DNA from: Eubacterium sp.
Lineage (GTDB): Bacteria; Bacillota; Clostridia; Lachnospirales; Lachnospiraceae
DNA: 64,000 nucleotides
Assembly: GCA_022764165.1 (NCBI GenBank)
Contig: JALERM010000181.1
Span: 52,752-116,751 of the forward strand
Reading direction: 5' to 3'
Shown: positions 18,314 through 26,747 of the stretch, in pieces
How positions within the stretch are numbered: position 1 is the stretch's first letter
How the letters are laid out: each line of letters starts with the position of its first letter
Notes under the pieces: model-generated
The model's input: the letters and a program-made list of their open reading frames with translations, nothing else
What the model was told of the DNA's origin: nothing
Databases searched by the model: none
Made by a program: the position numbers and the translations under genes

Positions 18314-18370
18314 AATCATGGAATATTAACATGTTTCATAAAATGTTGATATTCCATGATTTTTTATTTT
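18314..18370 (+). terminator. Terminator after the regulatory operon
   Basis: 19-bp stem, AATCATGGAATATTAACAT with its complement ending at 18361 (one G-U type mismatch), then TTTTTATTTT. Confidence 0.85.
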
Positions 18371-18464
18371 GTGTAGAATGTATATATACGAACCGGGAAG
18401 AACACGAAAAATGGTGAACCGGTACAGTAATAAAGATATGGCAAGAAAAAAGGAGGAAAAAGAA

Positions 18465-19826
18465 ATGAGAAATGCAAAACGTTGGCTGGCTCTGTCTCTG
18501 GCAGGTGTGATGACCGTAGGTATGTTCGCAGGATGCGGATCCAAGAGCGAGACAAAAGATGACACAGCAGCAAAAGGTGATACTGCAAAAGAGGATACAG
18601 CTGATGGGGAAGCTGCTTCCGGCGGTAAAGTATATTACCTGAACTTCAAACCTGAAGCTGATCAGGCATGGCAGAGTCTGGCTGCTACTTATACAGAGAA
18701 GACAGGTGTAGAGGTAAAGGTTGTTACCGCAGCATCCGGTGACTATGAAAACACACTGACTGCTGAGATGGGCAAGAGCAGTGCTCCGACACTGTTCCAG
18801 TGCGGTAATCAGCAGGGTCTGGAAACATGGAAAGACTACTGTCTGGATCTGAGTGATACAGATGTATACAAAGAGATGACTACCGATGACTTCAACCTGA
18901 AAGGTGAAAACGGAGAAGTATATTCTATCGGTTACTGCTACGAAGCATTTGGTCTGATCACAAACAAAGCTCTGCTGAAACAGGCAGGATATGAAGTTTC
19001 TGATATCACCAATTTTGACAGCCTGAAAAAAGTTGTAGAAGATATCACAGCACGTAAAGACGAACTGGGATTCTCCGCATTTACATCTGCAGGTCTTGAC
19101 GGATCTTCTTCCTGGAGATTCTCCGGACATCTGGCAAACATGCCTCTGTACTATGAGTTCCGTGATGACAACGTAACCAGCCAGCCGGCAGAAATCAAAG
19201 GAACTTACCTGGATAACTTCAAAGCAATCTGGGATCTGTATGTAAACAATGCTACATGCGACAAAACAACACTGGCTACAGCAACCGGTGATATGTCTGA
19301 AGATGAATTCGGAACAGGCAAAGCTGTATTCTATCAGAATGGTACATGGGAATATTCTAACCTGACAGGTGAAGAAAAAGGTTACAAGATGAATCCGGAA
19401 GACCTGACCATGATTCCGATCTACATTGGCGTTGATGGCGAAGAAAAATCCGCACTGGCATGTGGTACAGAAAACTGCTGGGCAGTTAACAGCAAAGCTT
19501 CTGAAGAAGATATCAAAGCTACTCTGGACTTCATGAAATGGGTTGTAACATCCGAAGAAGGTACTGCCATGATGGCAGAACAGTTCGGACCTATCCCGTT
19601 CAAGAGCGCAAAAGAATCTGAAAACGTATTCTTTACAGCAGCAAACGACCTGATCGCTCAGGGTAACTACGTTGTAACATGGGCATTCAACTATACTCCG
19701 AACGTTGATACCTGGAGAGCAGCAGTTGTATCTACACTGCTTGACTATACTGCAAAAGATGCAAGCTGGGATAATGTAAAAGCTGCATTTGTAAACGGCT
19801 GGGCAACACAGTATGCAGCACAGTAA
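18465..19826 (+). CDS. Sugar ABC transporter substrate-binding lipoprotein
   Basis: 453 residues. Lipoprotein signal peptide with lipobox MFAGC (Cys near residue 24), then an acidic linker rich in K/D/T, then a family 1 sugar-binding domain. AGGAGG at 18451-18456 supports ATG 18465. Codon use is strongly biased toward preferred codons compared with neighbours, which suggests high expression. It should deliver an oligosaccharide to the two permeases downstream. Given the adjacent GH20 gene, a HexNAc-containing sugar is a reasonable guess. Confidence 0.92.
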   Translation: MRNAKRWLALSLAGVMTVGMFAGCGSKSETKDDTAAKGDTAKEDTADGEAASGGKVYYLNFKPEADQAWQSLAATYTEKTGVEVKVVTAASGDYENTLTAEMGKSSAPTLFQCGNQQGLETWKDYCLDLSDTDVYKEMTTDDFNLKGENGEVYSIGYCYEAFGLITNKALLKQAGYEVSDITNFDSLKKVVEDITARKDELGFSAFTSAGLDGSSSWRFSGHLANMPLYYEFRDDNVTSQPAEIKGTYLDNFKAIWDLYVNNATCDKTTLATATGDMSEDEFGTGKAVFYQNGTWEYSNLTGEEKGYKMNPEDLTMIPIYIGVDGEEKSALACGTENCWAVNSKASEEDIKATLDFMKWVVTSEEGTAMMAEQFGPIPFKSAKESENVFFTAANDLIAQGNYVVTWAFNYTPNVDTWRAAVVSTLLDYTAKDASWDNVKAAFVNGWATQYAAQ

Positions 19827-19892
19827 TTTCTGATATCTGTCAGATATCGGGATATATTTTGACTGAAATGTAAAAGGGTAACTAATTAATAA

Positions 19893-19927
19893 AAGGATGG
19901 GTGAGTGAAAAACACTTTCCCATCCTT
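19893..19927 (+). promoter_or_regulatory. Intercistronic stem-loop between binding protein and permeases
   Basis: AAGGATGGG (19893-19901) pairs with CCCATCCTT (19919-19927), with inner pairing, and is followed by AAATAAAAG and not a T-run. Such hairpins commonly protect the upstream mRNA 3' end so that the binding protein is made in excess over permeases. A leaky terminator is the alternative. Confidence 0.6.
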
Positions 19928-19947
19928 AAATAAAAGAGGATTGTTTT

Positions 19948-20865
19948 ATGAAGAAGAATAAAAGACCATCGAAAACAGCGATGAACAGTCGCCTGATTTC
20001 CCGGCCAATCCGCAGATGTTTTGCAGTGTTTATGCTTCCTACTTTTGCGGCTTTCTGTATCGGATTTATCTGGCCGTTCTTCCAGGGTATGTACCTTTCT
20101 TTCTGCAAGTTCACACTTCCGCAGGATGCAGTTTTTGTAGGGTTTGAGAACTATACAAAAGCACTGTCAGATCTGGGATTCCGCCATGCTTTCGTGTACA
20201 CAGCAGGATTTTCTATTATATCGATTCTGGCAATTAATGTTTTTTCATTTATAATTGCGTATTTGCTGACACAGAATATTGCAGGATCAAATATTTTCCG
20301 TACTGTATTCTTTATGCCGAACCTGATCGGTGGTATCGTACTGGGTTATATCTGGTCCATGATTTTTGATGGTATCCTGAAAAGATACGGAACCTATCTG
20401 CTGGCTGAAACCAAATACGGCTTCTGGGGTCTGGTAATCCTGATGTGCTGGCAGCAGATTGGTTACATGATGATCGTATATATTGCAGGTCTTCAGAGTA
20501 TAGGAGAAGATATGCTGGAAGCTGCTAAGATTGACGGAGCAACCAAGCTCCAGACACTGGTGAAGGTTATCATTCCGAATGTTATGTCTTCCATCACCAT
20601 TTGTGTATTCCTGACATTGACCAACTCTTTCAAGCTGTTCGACCAGAACCTGGCTTTGACAGAAGGTATGCCGGTAGCTGTTCAGGCAGACGGTTCCATG
20701 ATCAACACGACAGAAATGCTGGCATTGAATATCTTCAAGACATTCTACGCAAGTGCCAACAGCCGTGGTGTTGCACAGGCAAAAGCAGTTATGTTCTTTA
20801 TTCTGGTAGCTGTTCTGGCAATGGCACAGCTTAAGTTTACACGTGAAAAGGAGGTGCAGAGCTAA
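19948..20865 (+). CDS. Sugar ABC permease, MalF/UgpA type
   Basis: 305 residues with six predicted TM segments. It has the cytoplasmic EAA loop contacting the ATPase (EAAKIDGATKLQTLVKVIIPN). First permease half of a CUT1-type importer. No ATPase gene is present in the locus, as is common for Bacillota CUT1 systems that share a MsmX/MsmK-type ATPase encoded elsewhere. The stop codon shares one base with the next start. Confidence 0.92.
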   Translation: MKKNKRPSKTAMNSRLISRPIRRCFAVFMLPTFAAFCIGFIWPFFQGMYLSFCKFTLPQDAVFVGFENYTKALSDLGFRHAFVYTAGFSIISILAINVFSFIIAYLLTQNIAGSNIFRTVFFMPNLIGGIVLGYIWSMIFDGILKRYGTYLLAETKYGFWGLVILMCWQQIGYMMIVYIAGLQSIGEDMLEAAKIDGATKLQTLVKVIIPNVMSSITICVFLTLTNSFKLFDQNLALTEGMPVAVQADGSMINTTEMLALNIFKTFYASANSRGVAQAKAVMFFILVAVLAMAQLKFTREKEVQS

Positions 20866-21710
20866 TGCATGAAAGAAGATCAACAGGAAGTAAAATATTG
20901 ACAGTCTTTTTTTCACTGCTCAGTATTGTGTGGCTGATTCCGATTTTTGAAGTACTGCTTAACTCATTTAAATCCAATGGTGCAGTTAACTCAGAACCAT
21001 TCGCTCTGCCTACATCAGAAACATTTATGGGTCTGGGCAACTATATCAAAGGTATGACCTTTGGTAACTACCCGTTCCTGAATTCTGTATTTTACAGTGT
21101 AGTTATCACCATATTGTCTACTGCACTGATTCTGGTTTGTACATCCATGGCAGCATGGTATATCGTTCGTGTAGATGATCTGTTCTCAAAGATTATGTAT
21201 ATGCTGTGTGCATTTTCTATGATCGTACCGTTCCAGATGGTAATGTTTACTCTGGCAAGTACAGCAGATACTCTGAAACTGAATACGCCATGGACTATTC
21301 CGGTTATTTATCTGGGATTCGGAGCCGGACTGGCAGTATTTATGTTTACCGGATTTATCCAGGGTATCCCGCTGGAAATCGAAGAAGCGGCAGCTATCGA
21401 CGGCTGCGGAGCACTGAGTACATACTTCAGAGTCGTATTCCCGATGCTCAAATCCATCCTGATTTCCGTAGGCGTACTGGAAGTTATGTGGATCTGGAAC
21501 GACTACCTGCTTCCATACCTGGTACTCGACAGAACAAAATACATGACTATTCCGATTCATGTACAGTATCTGAAAGGAAGCTACGGTACCGTAGACCTGG
21601 GTGCTACCATGGCGGTGATTATGATCAGTATCATCCCTGTTATTATCGTATACCTGTTCTGTCAGAAATACATCATCAAAGGTGTAGCTGCAGGAGCAGT
21701 AAAAGGTTAA
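20865..21710 (+). CDS. Sugar ABC permease, MalG type
   Basis: 281 residues, six TM segments, EAA loop EEAAAIDGCGALSTYFRVVF, and the conserved MalG-like C-terminus ending in YIIKGVAAGAVKG. Second permease half paired with the upstream MalF-like protein (TAATG overlap). Translational coupling fits a 1:1 heterodimer. A strong terminator follows. Confidence 0.93.
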   Translation: MHERRSTGSKILTVFFSLLSIVWLIPIFEVLLNSFKSNGAVNSEPFALPTSETFMGLGNYIKGMTFGNYPFLNSVFYSVVITILSTALILVCTSMAAWYIVRVDDLFSKIMYMLCAFSMIVPFQMVMFTLASTADTLKLNTPWTIPVIYLGFGAGLAVFMFTGFIQGIPLEIEEAAAIDGCGALSTYFRVVFPMLKSILISVGVLEVMWIWNDYLLPYLVLDRTKYMTIPIHVQYLKGSYGTVDLGATMAVIMISIIPVIIVYLFCQKYIIKGVAAGAVKG

Positions 21711-21744
21711 TTTAATTAATTTGTTTGCCATATTTTTATATACA

Positions 21745-21788
21745 AAAGACTGCTGTATCGGTTTCGTGCCGGTACAGCAGTCTTTTTT
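21745..21788 (+). terminator. Terminator of the sugar transporter operon
   Basis: AAAGACTGCTGTA-CGG stem (21745-21761) with its complement (21769-21783), followed by TTTTTT. Confidence 0.9.
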
Positions 21789-21812
21789 GACCAAGAGTGA
21801 CCATGGGACGGG

Positions 21813-21862
21813 TTCATGGTCACCCCGGTCAGACATAAGGAACCTGTCCCCGCCGTATAAAC
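21813..21862. repeat. Degenerate GGGACGGGTTC/GGTCACC repeat
   Basis: GGGACGGGTTCATGGTCACC followed by a diverged GAACCTGTCCCC arm (21840-21851). Same family as the repeats at 11210 and 13230. Confidence 0.5.
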
Positions 21863-21966
21863 CCGGTGTCTGACAGTGAGTATTTTGACAAAGAATCTCC
21901 CTTGTGCTTTTGTATTTTTTTCCATATACTAAAGTCAGGAAAATAAGGAAAAAGGAGGCTCTGCAT

Positions 21967-23094
21967 ATGACTGGCAGAAAAGGTATTTCGATTGGATATG
22001 AAGATTTGGGAAAACTTTGAACCTGAGTATGTTCCGTCGCTTTTTTTGAGGATGAGCGAAATATCTTTGGTGTAAAAATAGATAACAGTCATGTGTTTGA
22101 GCAACTACAGATCTCAAGTTATCAGGAAATATGTATACAGCATCAGCAGCAATATCCAGTCATTAATTTATCCCTGAAATCTGCAAAGCAGCCGAATTTC
22201 CAATTGGCATATTATGGATTGAGTGAACGATTTCATGAGGTGAAGGAATGGTACGATGGATATATTATCGGTACATCGGAAGTATACAATCCCTGGAGCA
22301 TTATTAATTATACAGACGACATCAGTAAAAAGGATGCCTTATATCCAAAACCGTACTGGTCTAATACTTCGTCAAACAGTATCATCCGGGAACTGGTAGA
22401 AAAGGCAGATAATATTCAGCGGGAAGAGATTGAACGATTACTGGCAGGTGAAACGTTAGAAAAACCGGTTCATGAAGATATTACCTATGAAGATGTTTAC
22501 GAATCGTCAGATAATCTTTGGAATTTTTTATTCTTTACAGGTTATCTGAAATCCTGCAGTCAACGATATGATGGAGAAAACACATTTATTCAGATAGCTA
22601 TACCCAATATAGAAATACAAACCATTTATCGCAGAAGTATTTTGTCCTGGTTTGATCAAAAAATAAAACTGAAAGATCTTACTCCGTTGATTCTGGCAAT
22701 TGAAGAAGGTGATTGCGAGAACATAGGGAACATCATAAGCGAACAATTGATGGATACGATTAGTTTCTTTGATTATGGAGAGGATTATTATCATGGTTTT
22801 TTGGCCGGATTGTTGAAAGCAGCAGGTAAATATCGAATCAGTTCTAATAGAGAGAATGGTATTGGACGCACGGATATTACTATGAAAACTCCTTTTATCC
22901 GGAATGGGCTGGCGGTTATTTTTGAATTAAAGGTAGTCAAGAATTTCCGTGAAATGGAAGAAGGATGCCAGGAAGCATTAAAACAGGTTGAAACCCGACA
23001 ATATGAGGCAGGCCTGCGCAGTGAAGGATATAGCCGAATCTTAAAGTAAGGCATTTGTTTTTCCGGGAAAGAGTGTATTGTTCAAAAAGGGTAG
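21967..23094 (+). pseudogene. Decayed AAA-ATPase-like/PD-(D/E)XK protein (DUF1703 type)
   Basis: An AAGGAGG site precedes ATG 21967, whose frame reads MTGRKGISIGYEDLGKL then stops; this is the usual N-terminus of this family. The Walker region is missing. From 22093 a long open frame resumes with FEQLQ...YPVINLSLKSAKQPNF and then jumps to YYGLSERFHEVKEWYDGY, skipping roughly 130 family residues. The C-terminal nuclease-like part is present (TDITM, VIFELKVVKNF). Its end is broken by TAA at 23047, after which GICFSGKECIVQKG still reads in frame to 23094. Several independent lesions make this a pseudogene; the middle may still be translated. Confidence 0.85.
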
Positions 23095-23258
23095 CCATGG
23101 CCGTCCCATCGCTCATGATGGTGAAGGATTTCTCCGGCGATTCCTTGCAGTTCTGTATTGCTGTTGGCAATTTCATAGCCCTTTCTGGTATGAGATTGAA
23201 GCATATGCCATTCCTCATCGGAAAGTTTGCCGGGTTTATTGGTGAAACGCTGATTATC
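23082..23258 (-). pseudogene. HD-GYP domain remnant
   Basis: Translated on the minus strand this stretch reads NKPGKLSDEEWHMLQSHTRK then GYEIANSNTELQGIAGEILH and HHERWDGHGYPF before a stop. HHERWDGHGYP is the diagnostic HD-GYP motif of cyclic-di-GMP phosphodiesterases. Both ends are cut: an in-frame stop lies just upstream and the frame stops right after the GYP motif. Only about 55 codons survive and there is no start or RBS. It abuts the preceding pseudogene tail to tail. Confidence 0.8.
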
Positions 23259-23354
23259 TTACTATGATAGATCAAGCAATGGCAGCAGCAATGTCTCTTT
23301 GACCAATTCCAGTTTTTAGAGTTGTAGTAATCGGAAGTTGGAGGGATAGAATCT

Positions 23355-23729
23355 ATGAAAAAAATAATTAGAATAACTTTGATAACACTTATGTTACTTA
23401 GCCTGTTTGGATGTTCTCAAAAAGAACCATCAGTGGTTAAGACTTATGAGGTGACTGACTCGGAACTTACTTTTGAGAATGATGAATTGGTAACTATGGT
23501 CAAGTATTATGAAATGAGCGACGGCACTTGGAAAACAGATGATTATACATATCAATACATATTAGAAGTTACCGGGAGGATGAATAATGCGGACAAAGAC
23601 AGCACGTTTGTCTTTTTAAGTAATATAAAAGATATTACATTTGAACAAGCATGGAAAGCAAGCGGACTTAGTAGTAACATGGATGACTATTTCAAAGAAG
23701 AGGATGCAAAACTTGTGGCTATGAAATAG
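23355..23729 (+). CDS. Small lipoprotein, unknown function
   Basis: 124 residues with a lipoprotein signal peptide (basic MKKIIR, hydrophobic stretch, lipobox LFGC near residue 20). The mature domain is acidic and short, without a family I can name. GGAGGGA at 23340-23346 gives a good ribosome site. AT-rich relative to the flanking sugar operon, like the next genes, suggesting acquired DNA. Confidence 0.7.
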   Translation: MKKIIRITLITLMLLSLFGCSQKEPSVVKTYEVTDSELTFENDELVTMVKYYEMSDGTWKTDDYTYQYILEVTGRMNNADKDSTFVFLSNIKDITFEQAWKASGLSSNMDDYFKEEDAKLVAMK

Positions 23730-23745
23730 ATAAAGGGTGACATTA

Positions 23746-24489
23746 ATGATATATGAAATAGAAGATACTTCAAAAGTAAAAGAATTATATGATGGATGGC
23801 AGGAAACACTAATATTTTCATGTATGCAAAACGTTATGGGGAAAATATATGTCACCGATTTGGAACAGCCGAAATCAGCTTTCGCATTTGTAGGTTGTTT
23901 TGGATTCTATGCTGGAGAACCTAATAGGGAGTTAGTTTTCAATAAACCAGATGGTTTTGTGATTATGGTACCGCAAAATGAAAAATGGGCTGCATTAATT
24001 GAGGAATGCTATCCTTCATCCAAAAGAGTTACCAGATATGCAATAAAAAAGGATACAACATTTGATGTAAAAATGTTACGGGAAGAAATTAATAAACTTC
24101 CTGATGGATATGAATTAAAAAAGATTGATGCAGGTATTTATGACCAATGTTTTGAGAATCCGGCAACGGAAGATTTTGTTTCTGCATTTGGAAGTAAAGA
24201 AAAGTATTTGCAAATTGGCAGGGGCATGGTCATTACGAAGAATGGTACGATAGTATCGGGTGCGTCTTCTTATACACGATATAATGAAGGAATAGAAATT
24301 GAGGTTGATACCGTTGAACCCGAAAGGCGAAAACATCTGGCAACAATAGCCTGTGCAGCGCTTATACTAAATTGCTTAGATGAAGGATTATATCCAAGCT
24401 GGGATGCACAAAATATGAATTCAGTTCATTTGGCAGAAAAACTAGGTTATGAATTTGATCATGAATATATTGCATATGAGGTTGTGTAG
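23746..24489 (+). CDS. GNAT-family acetyltransferase
   Basis: 247 residues resembling the GNAT_acetyltran group of Bacillota: a divergent N-terminal half and a C-terminal acetyl-CoA fold with strand GMVITKNGTIVSGASSYTRY, EVDTVEPERRKHLATIACAA (pyrophosphate-binding turn) and WDAQNMNSVHLAEKLGYEF. Substrate unknown. ATG 23746 lies 7 bases after AAAGGGTG. It is 16 bp after the lipoprotein stop, so possibly co-transcribed. Confidence 0.8.
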   Translation: MIYEIEDTSKVKELYDGWQETLIFSCMQNVMGKIYVTDLEQPKSAFAFVGCFGFYAGEPNRELVFNKPDGFVIMVPQNEKWAALIEECYPSSKRVTRYAIKKDTTFDVKMLREEINKLPDGYELKKIDAGIYDQCFENPATEDFVSAFGSKEKYLQIGRGMVITKNGTIVSGASSYTRYNEGIEIEVDTVEPERRKHLATIACAALILNCLDEGLYPSWDAQNMNSVHLAEKLGYEFDHEYIAYEVV

Positions 24490-24703
24490 GACAGGGATCG
24501 TTCTGTGTCCCCTCCTGGGATACTTCAAAAAATACAGATGCCAAAGAACTGGAAAAATGTGAAGATGCGGATTAAATGTGTGATAAATGGATGAGATTTG
24601 AACAGTAGAAATTCAGTATATAAGCTAATGTTAACTTGCGTTGCTTGTAGCAATGGAGATATTGATGTAGATTTATGTCATCTAAATATAAGGAGGACAA
24701 GAT
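24490..24703 (+). other. Non-coding gap, possible gene scraps
   Basis: Only short reading frames. TGTCCCC near 24508, in a TTCTGTGTCCCCTCC context, resembles the repeat family at 21813. A 19-codon tail (from about 24517, DTSKNTDAKELEKCEDAD then stop) may be the end of a lost gene. Confidence 0.35.
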
Positions 24704-25141
24704 ATGTTCGGTGATAATTTGAAAACAATTAGAAAAGCAAAAGGTTATACTCAGGAAGAACTTGCAATAAAACTTAATGTTGTTAGACAAACTGTCAGCA
24801 AATGGGAAAAGGGATTATCAGTACCTGATGCTGATACCTTATGCAAAATTGCAGACGCATTAGAAACAAGTATAAGCGAGTTACTTGGCAGTGAAATCAA
24901 CACGGAGATTAATAGGAATGAGGTTGCAGAGCAACTCGCTAAGATTAGTGAACAGTTAGCTATAAAAAATAGACGTAGTAAAAAGATTTGGAAAATCATA
25001 GGAATTATATTGTTGACAATTATTATTGCAATAATTATTTGGATAGCGTTGACTATGATTGCATTTAACAGCTACAAGTTTTCTGGAAATTCTACAGTGA
25101 TTGAGGAGAATGTGGAAGAAATATTACATGAGGAAAATTGA
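24704..25141 (+). CDS. XRE-family regulator with C-terminal membrane segment
   Basis: 145 residues: N-terminal helix-turn-helix (GYTQEELAIKLNVVRQTVSK, WEKGLSVPDADTLCKIADAL), a linker, then one TM near residues 95-118 and a short outside tail. This is the common membrane-tethered XRE type that often controls an adjacent small membrane or transporter gene; no obvious partner survives here. AAGGAGG at 24689-24695. Confidence 0.88.
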   Translation: MFGDNLKTIRKAKGYTQEELAIKLNVVRQTVSKWEKGLSVPDADTLCKIADALETSISELLGSEINTEINRNEVAEQLAKISEQLAIKNRRSKKIWKIIGIILLTIIIAIIIWIALTMIAFNSYKFSGNSTVIEENVEEILHEEN

Positions 25142-25152
25142 ATTTTTTGCAT

Positions 25153-25217
25153 AGGACAGAAGACCGCTCCTGAAGTAATTCCTCAATTAAATATCTTCTT
25201 CGTTCTTCCTGATTCAT
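25153..25217 (-). pseudogene. Possible N-terminal scrap of a macrodomain hydrolase
   Basis: From the minus-strand ATG at 25217 the frame reads MNQEERRRYLIEELLQERS. This resembles the N-terminal helix of protein-ADP-ribose (macrodomain) hydrolases, then loses similarity. Too short to be certain. Confidence 0.3.
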
Positions 25218-25304
25218 GACACTATCTTCTGTTTATTTTGGAAAGGTTGCTTTTTCTTTTCGTTGGAATTATAATAAGCCCGTAGAATTAATTTGTAAAG
25301 TAAT

Positions 25305-25451
25305 CACAATATTGTGACGTAGTTACCAGAAGGAAACTATTGGAGGATATGCAAGGGAAGGTTTTGATTCTGCAAGATCTGATGCCTGGAACTAAACGAT
25401 TTGGGGAGCTAAATAAGTCCATCGGGAGTGTGTCCCCTGTCCTAAAAGAGT
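25305..25451 (+). pseudogene. HxlR-type regulator remnant
   Basis: One frame reads RRKLLEDMQGKVLILQDLMP then GTKRFGELNKSIGSVSPVLK and stops. HxlR winged-helix proteins have GGKWKxLIL and xxKRFGELxxxI at the same spacing. The start, the recognition-helix end and the wing are missing. Truncated gene, no function expected. Confidence 0.65.
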
Positions 25452-25465
25452 AAAGGATGATAGAC

Positions 25466-26180
25466 ATGAGAGGGTTAGGAACATTTATCAATACAGGAGC
25501 TGTTATAGCAGGAGGATTGATAGGTTTATGTTTGAGAAACGGACTAAAACAGTAAATGACGGATATTTTGATGCAGGCCTGCGGGGTGGCAACGATTTTT
25601 ATCGGGGCGGCAGGAACGTTGTCAAAAATGCTGGTCATTCAGGGAGGAGCTTTGGAGACACAAGGAACCATGCTCCTGATTTTTTCGCTTGTATTGGGCT
25701 CTCTTATTGGAACATGGCTGGATTTGGAACAGAAAATGGATAGGATGGGACAGAAAATTAAAGCAACAGTGAAGGCTCAAAATGATAATCTTTTCGTAGA
25801 AGGGTTTGTTAATATTTCGCTGATTATCTGTGTAGGTGCTATGGCAATCGTAGGTTCCATTCAGGATGGAATCAGTGGAGATTATTCCATGCTGGCAGCG
25901 AAAGCCGTTCTGGATATGGTGATTGTTATGATTTTTGCTTTCTACCTATGGGGTGGGAGTTGTTTTTTCTGCTGTTCCCATTTTTTGTTATCAGGGGCTG
26001 ATTACTTTGGCTTCTGCTGTATGCGGAACCTTTATCAGTGACGGAATGATTTACGATTTGTCCTTTATAGGATCTGCTTTGATTTTCTGGGTCGGAGTCA
26101 ATGTAGCATTTGGAAAAAAATTCAATGTAGGAAATATGTTGCATGCTTTGCTTGTAGCGGTGCTATTTGATTTATTTTGA
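25466..26180 (+). pseudogene. DUF554 membrane protein gene with nonsense codon and frameshift
   Basis: ATG 25466 starts the DUF554 N-terminus (GLGTFINTGAVIAGGLIGLC). TAA at 25553 interrupts after residue 29, and the same frame continues with the rest of the domain (GTMLLIFSLVLGSLIGTWLD, VGAMAIVGSIQDGISGDYSM). Near 25937-25943 (GCTTTCT) an apparent extra T shifts the frame. The last third (TYGVGVVFSAVPIFCYQG, GSALIFWVGVNVAFGKKF) reads on to 26180. Two lesions make sequencing error less likely. Intact homologues have about 230 residues and several TM helices; function unknown. Confidence 0.85.
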
Positions 26181-26204
26181 AAGAGGAAAGAGGTTATAAT
26201 CATT

Positions 26205-26747
26205 ATGCGTTTATATATTGCTCGTCATGGGGAAACTACCTGGAATGTGTTGAATAAAGTTTGTGGAAGACCGGATGTGGAACTGACAGAAAAGGGGCGT
26301 CAGCAGGCTATGGAACTGGCGGAGAAAGTGAAAGGAAAAGGAATCACCCGGATGCTGGTTTCTCCGCTGCAGCGTGCCCGGATGACAGCTCAGCTGGCAA
26401 ATACATATATTCAGGTTCCTATGGAAATTGAGGAGCGGATTATTGAGCATAGTTTTGGTGAGATGGAAGGCATGCGGCGGGACGATCCGGTATTTCAGGA
26501 GCAAAAAAGAAATATCACCGCCCGTTTTCCAGGCGGTGAGTCAGTACTGGATGTAGCACACCGGGTATACAGCCTTCTTGATGAAATTCCCGCTAAATAT
26601 CCGGGAGAAACCATTCTTCTGGTATGTCACGGAGCTGTCAGCCGGGTGGTCAATTCTTATTTCGAAGACATGCCCATTGATACATTCGGCAAATACATTC
26701 TGGATAACTGCGAACTCAAGGAATATACTCTATTTGACCAGCGCTGA
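26205..26747 (+). CDS. Histidine phosphatase family protein
   Basis: 180 residues with the phosphoglycerate-mutase-like RHG motif (YIARHGETTWN; phosphohistidine H9), the second basic site SPLQRARMTAQ, catalytic EHSFGEMEG and the second His in LLVCHGAVSR. Similar proteins are cobalamin-phosphate phosphatases, broad phosphatases or GpmB-like; none is specified by context. Its 3' end overlaps the convergent isochorismatase-like gene by 18 bp. Confidence 0.85.
   Translation: MRLYIARHGETTWNVLNKVCGRPDVELTEKGRQQAMELAEKVKGKGITRMLVSPLQRARMTAQLANTYIQVPMEIEERIIEHSFGEMEGMRRDDPVFQEQKRNITARFPGGESVLDVAHRVYSLLDEIPAKYPGETILLVCHGAVSRVVNSYFEDMPIDTFGKYILDNCELKEYTLFDQR

Noticed and set aside
22937..23275. 112-codon minus-strand frame over the HD-GYP remnant
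   Set aside because: It is in the wrong frame; the real similarity (HHERWDGHGYP) is in another frame broken by stops.
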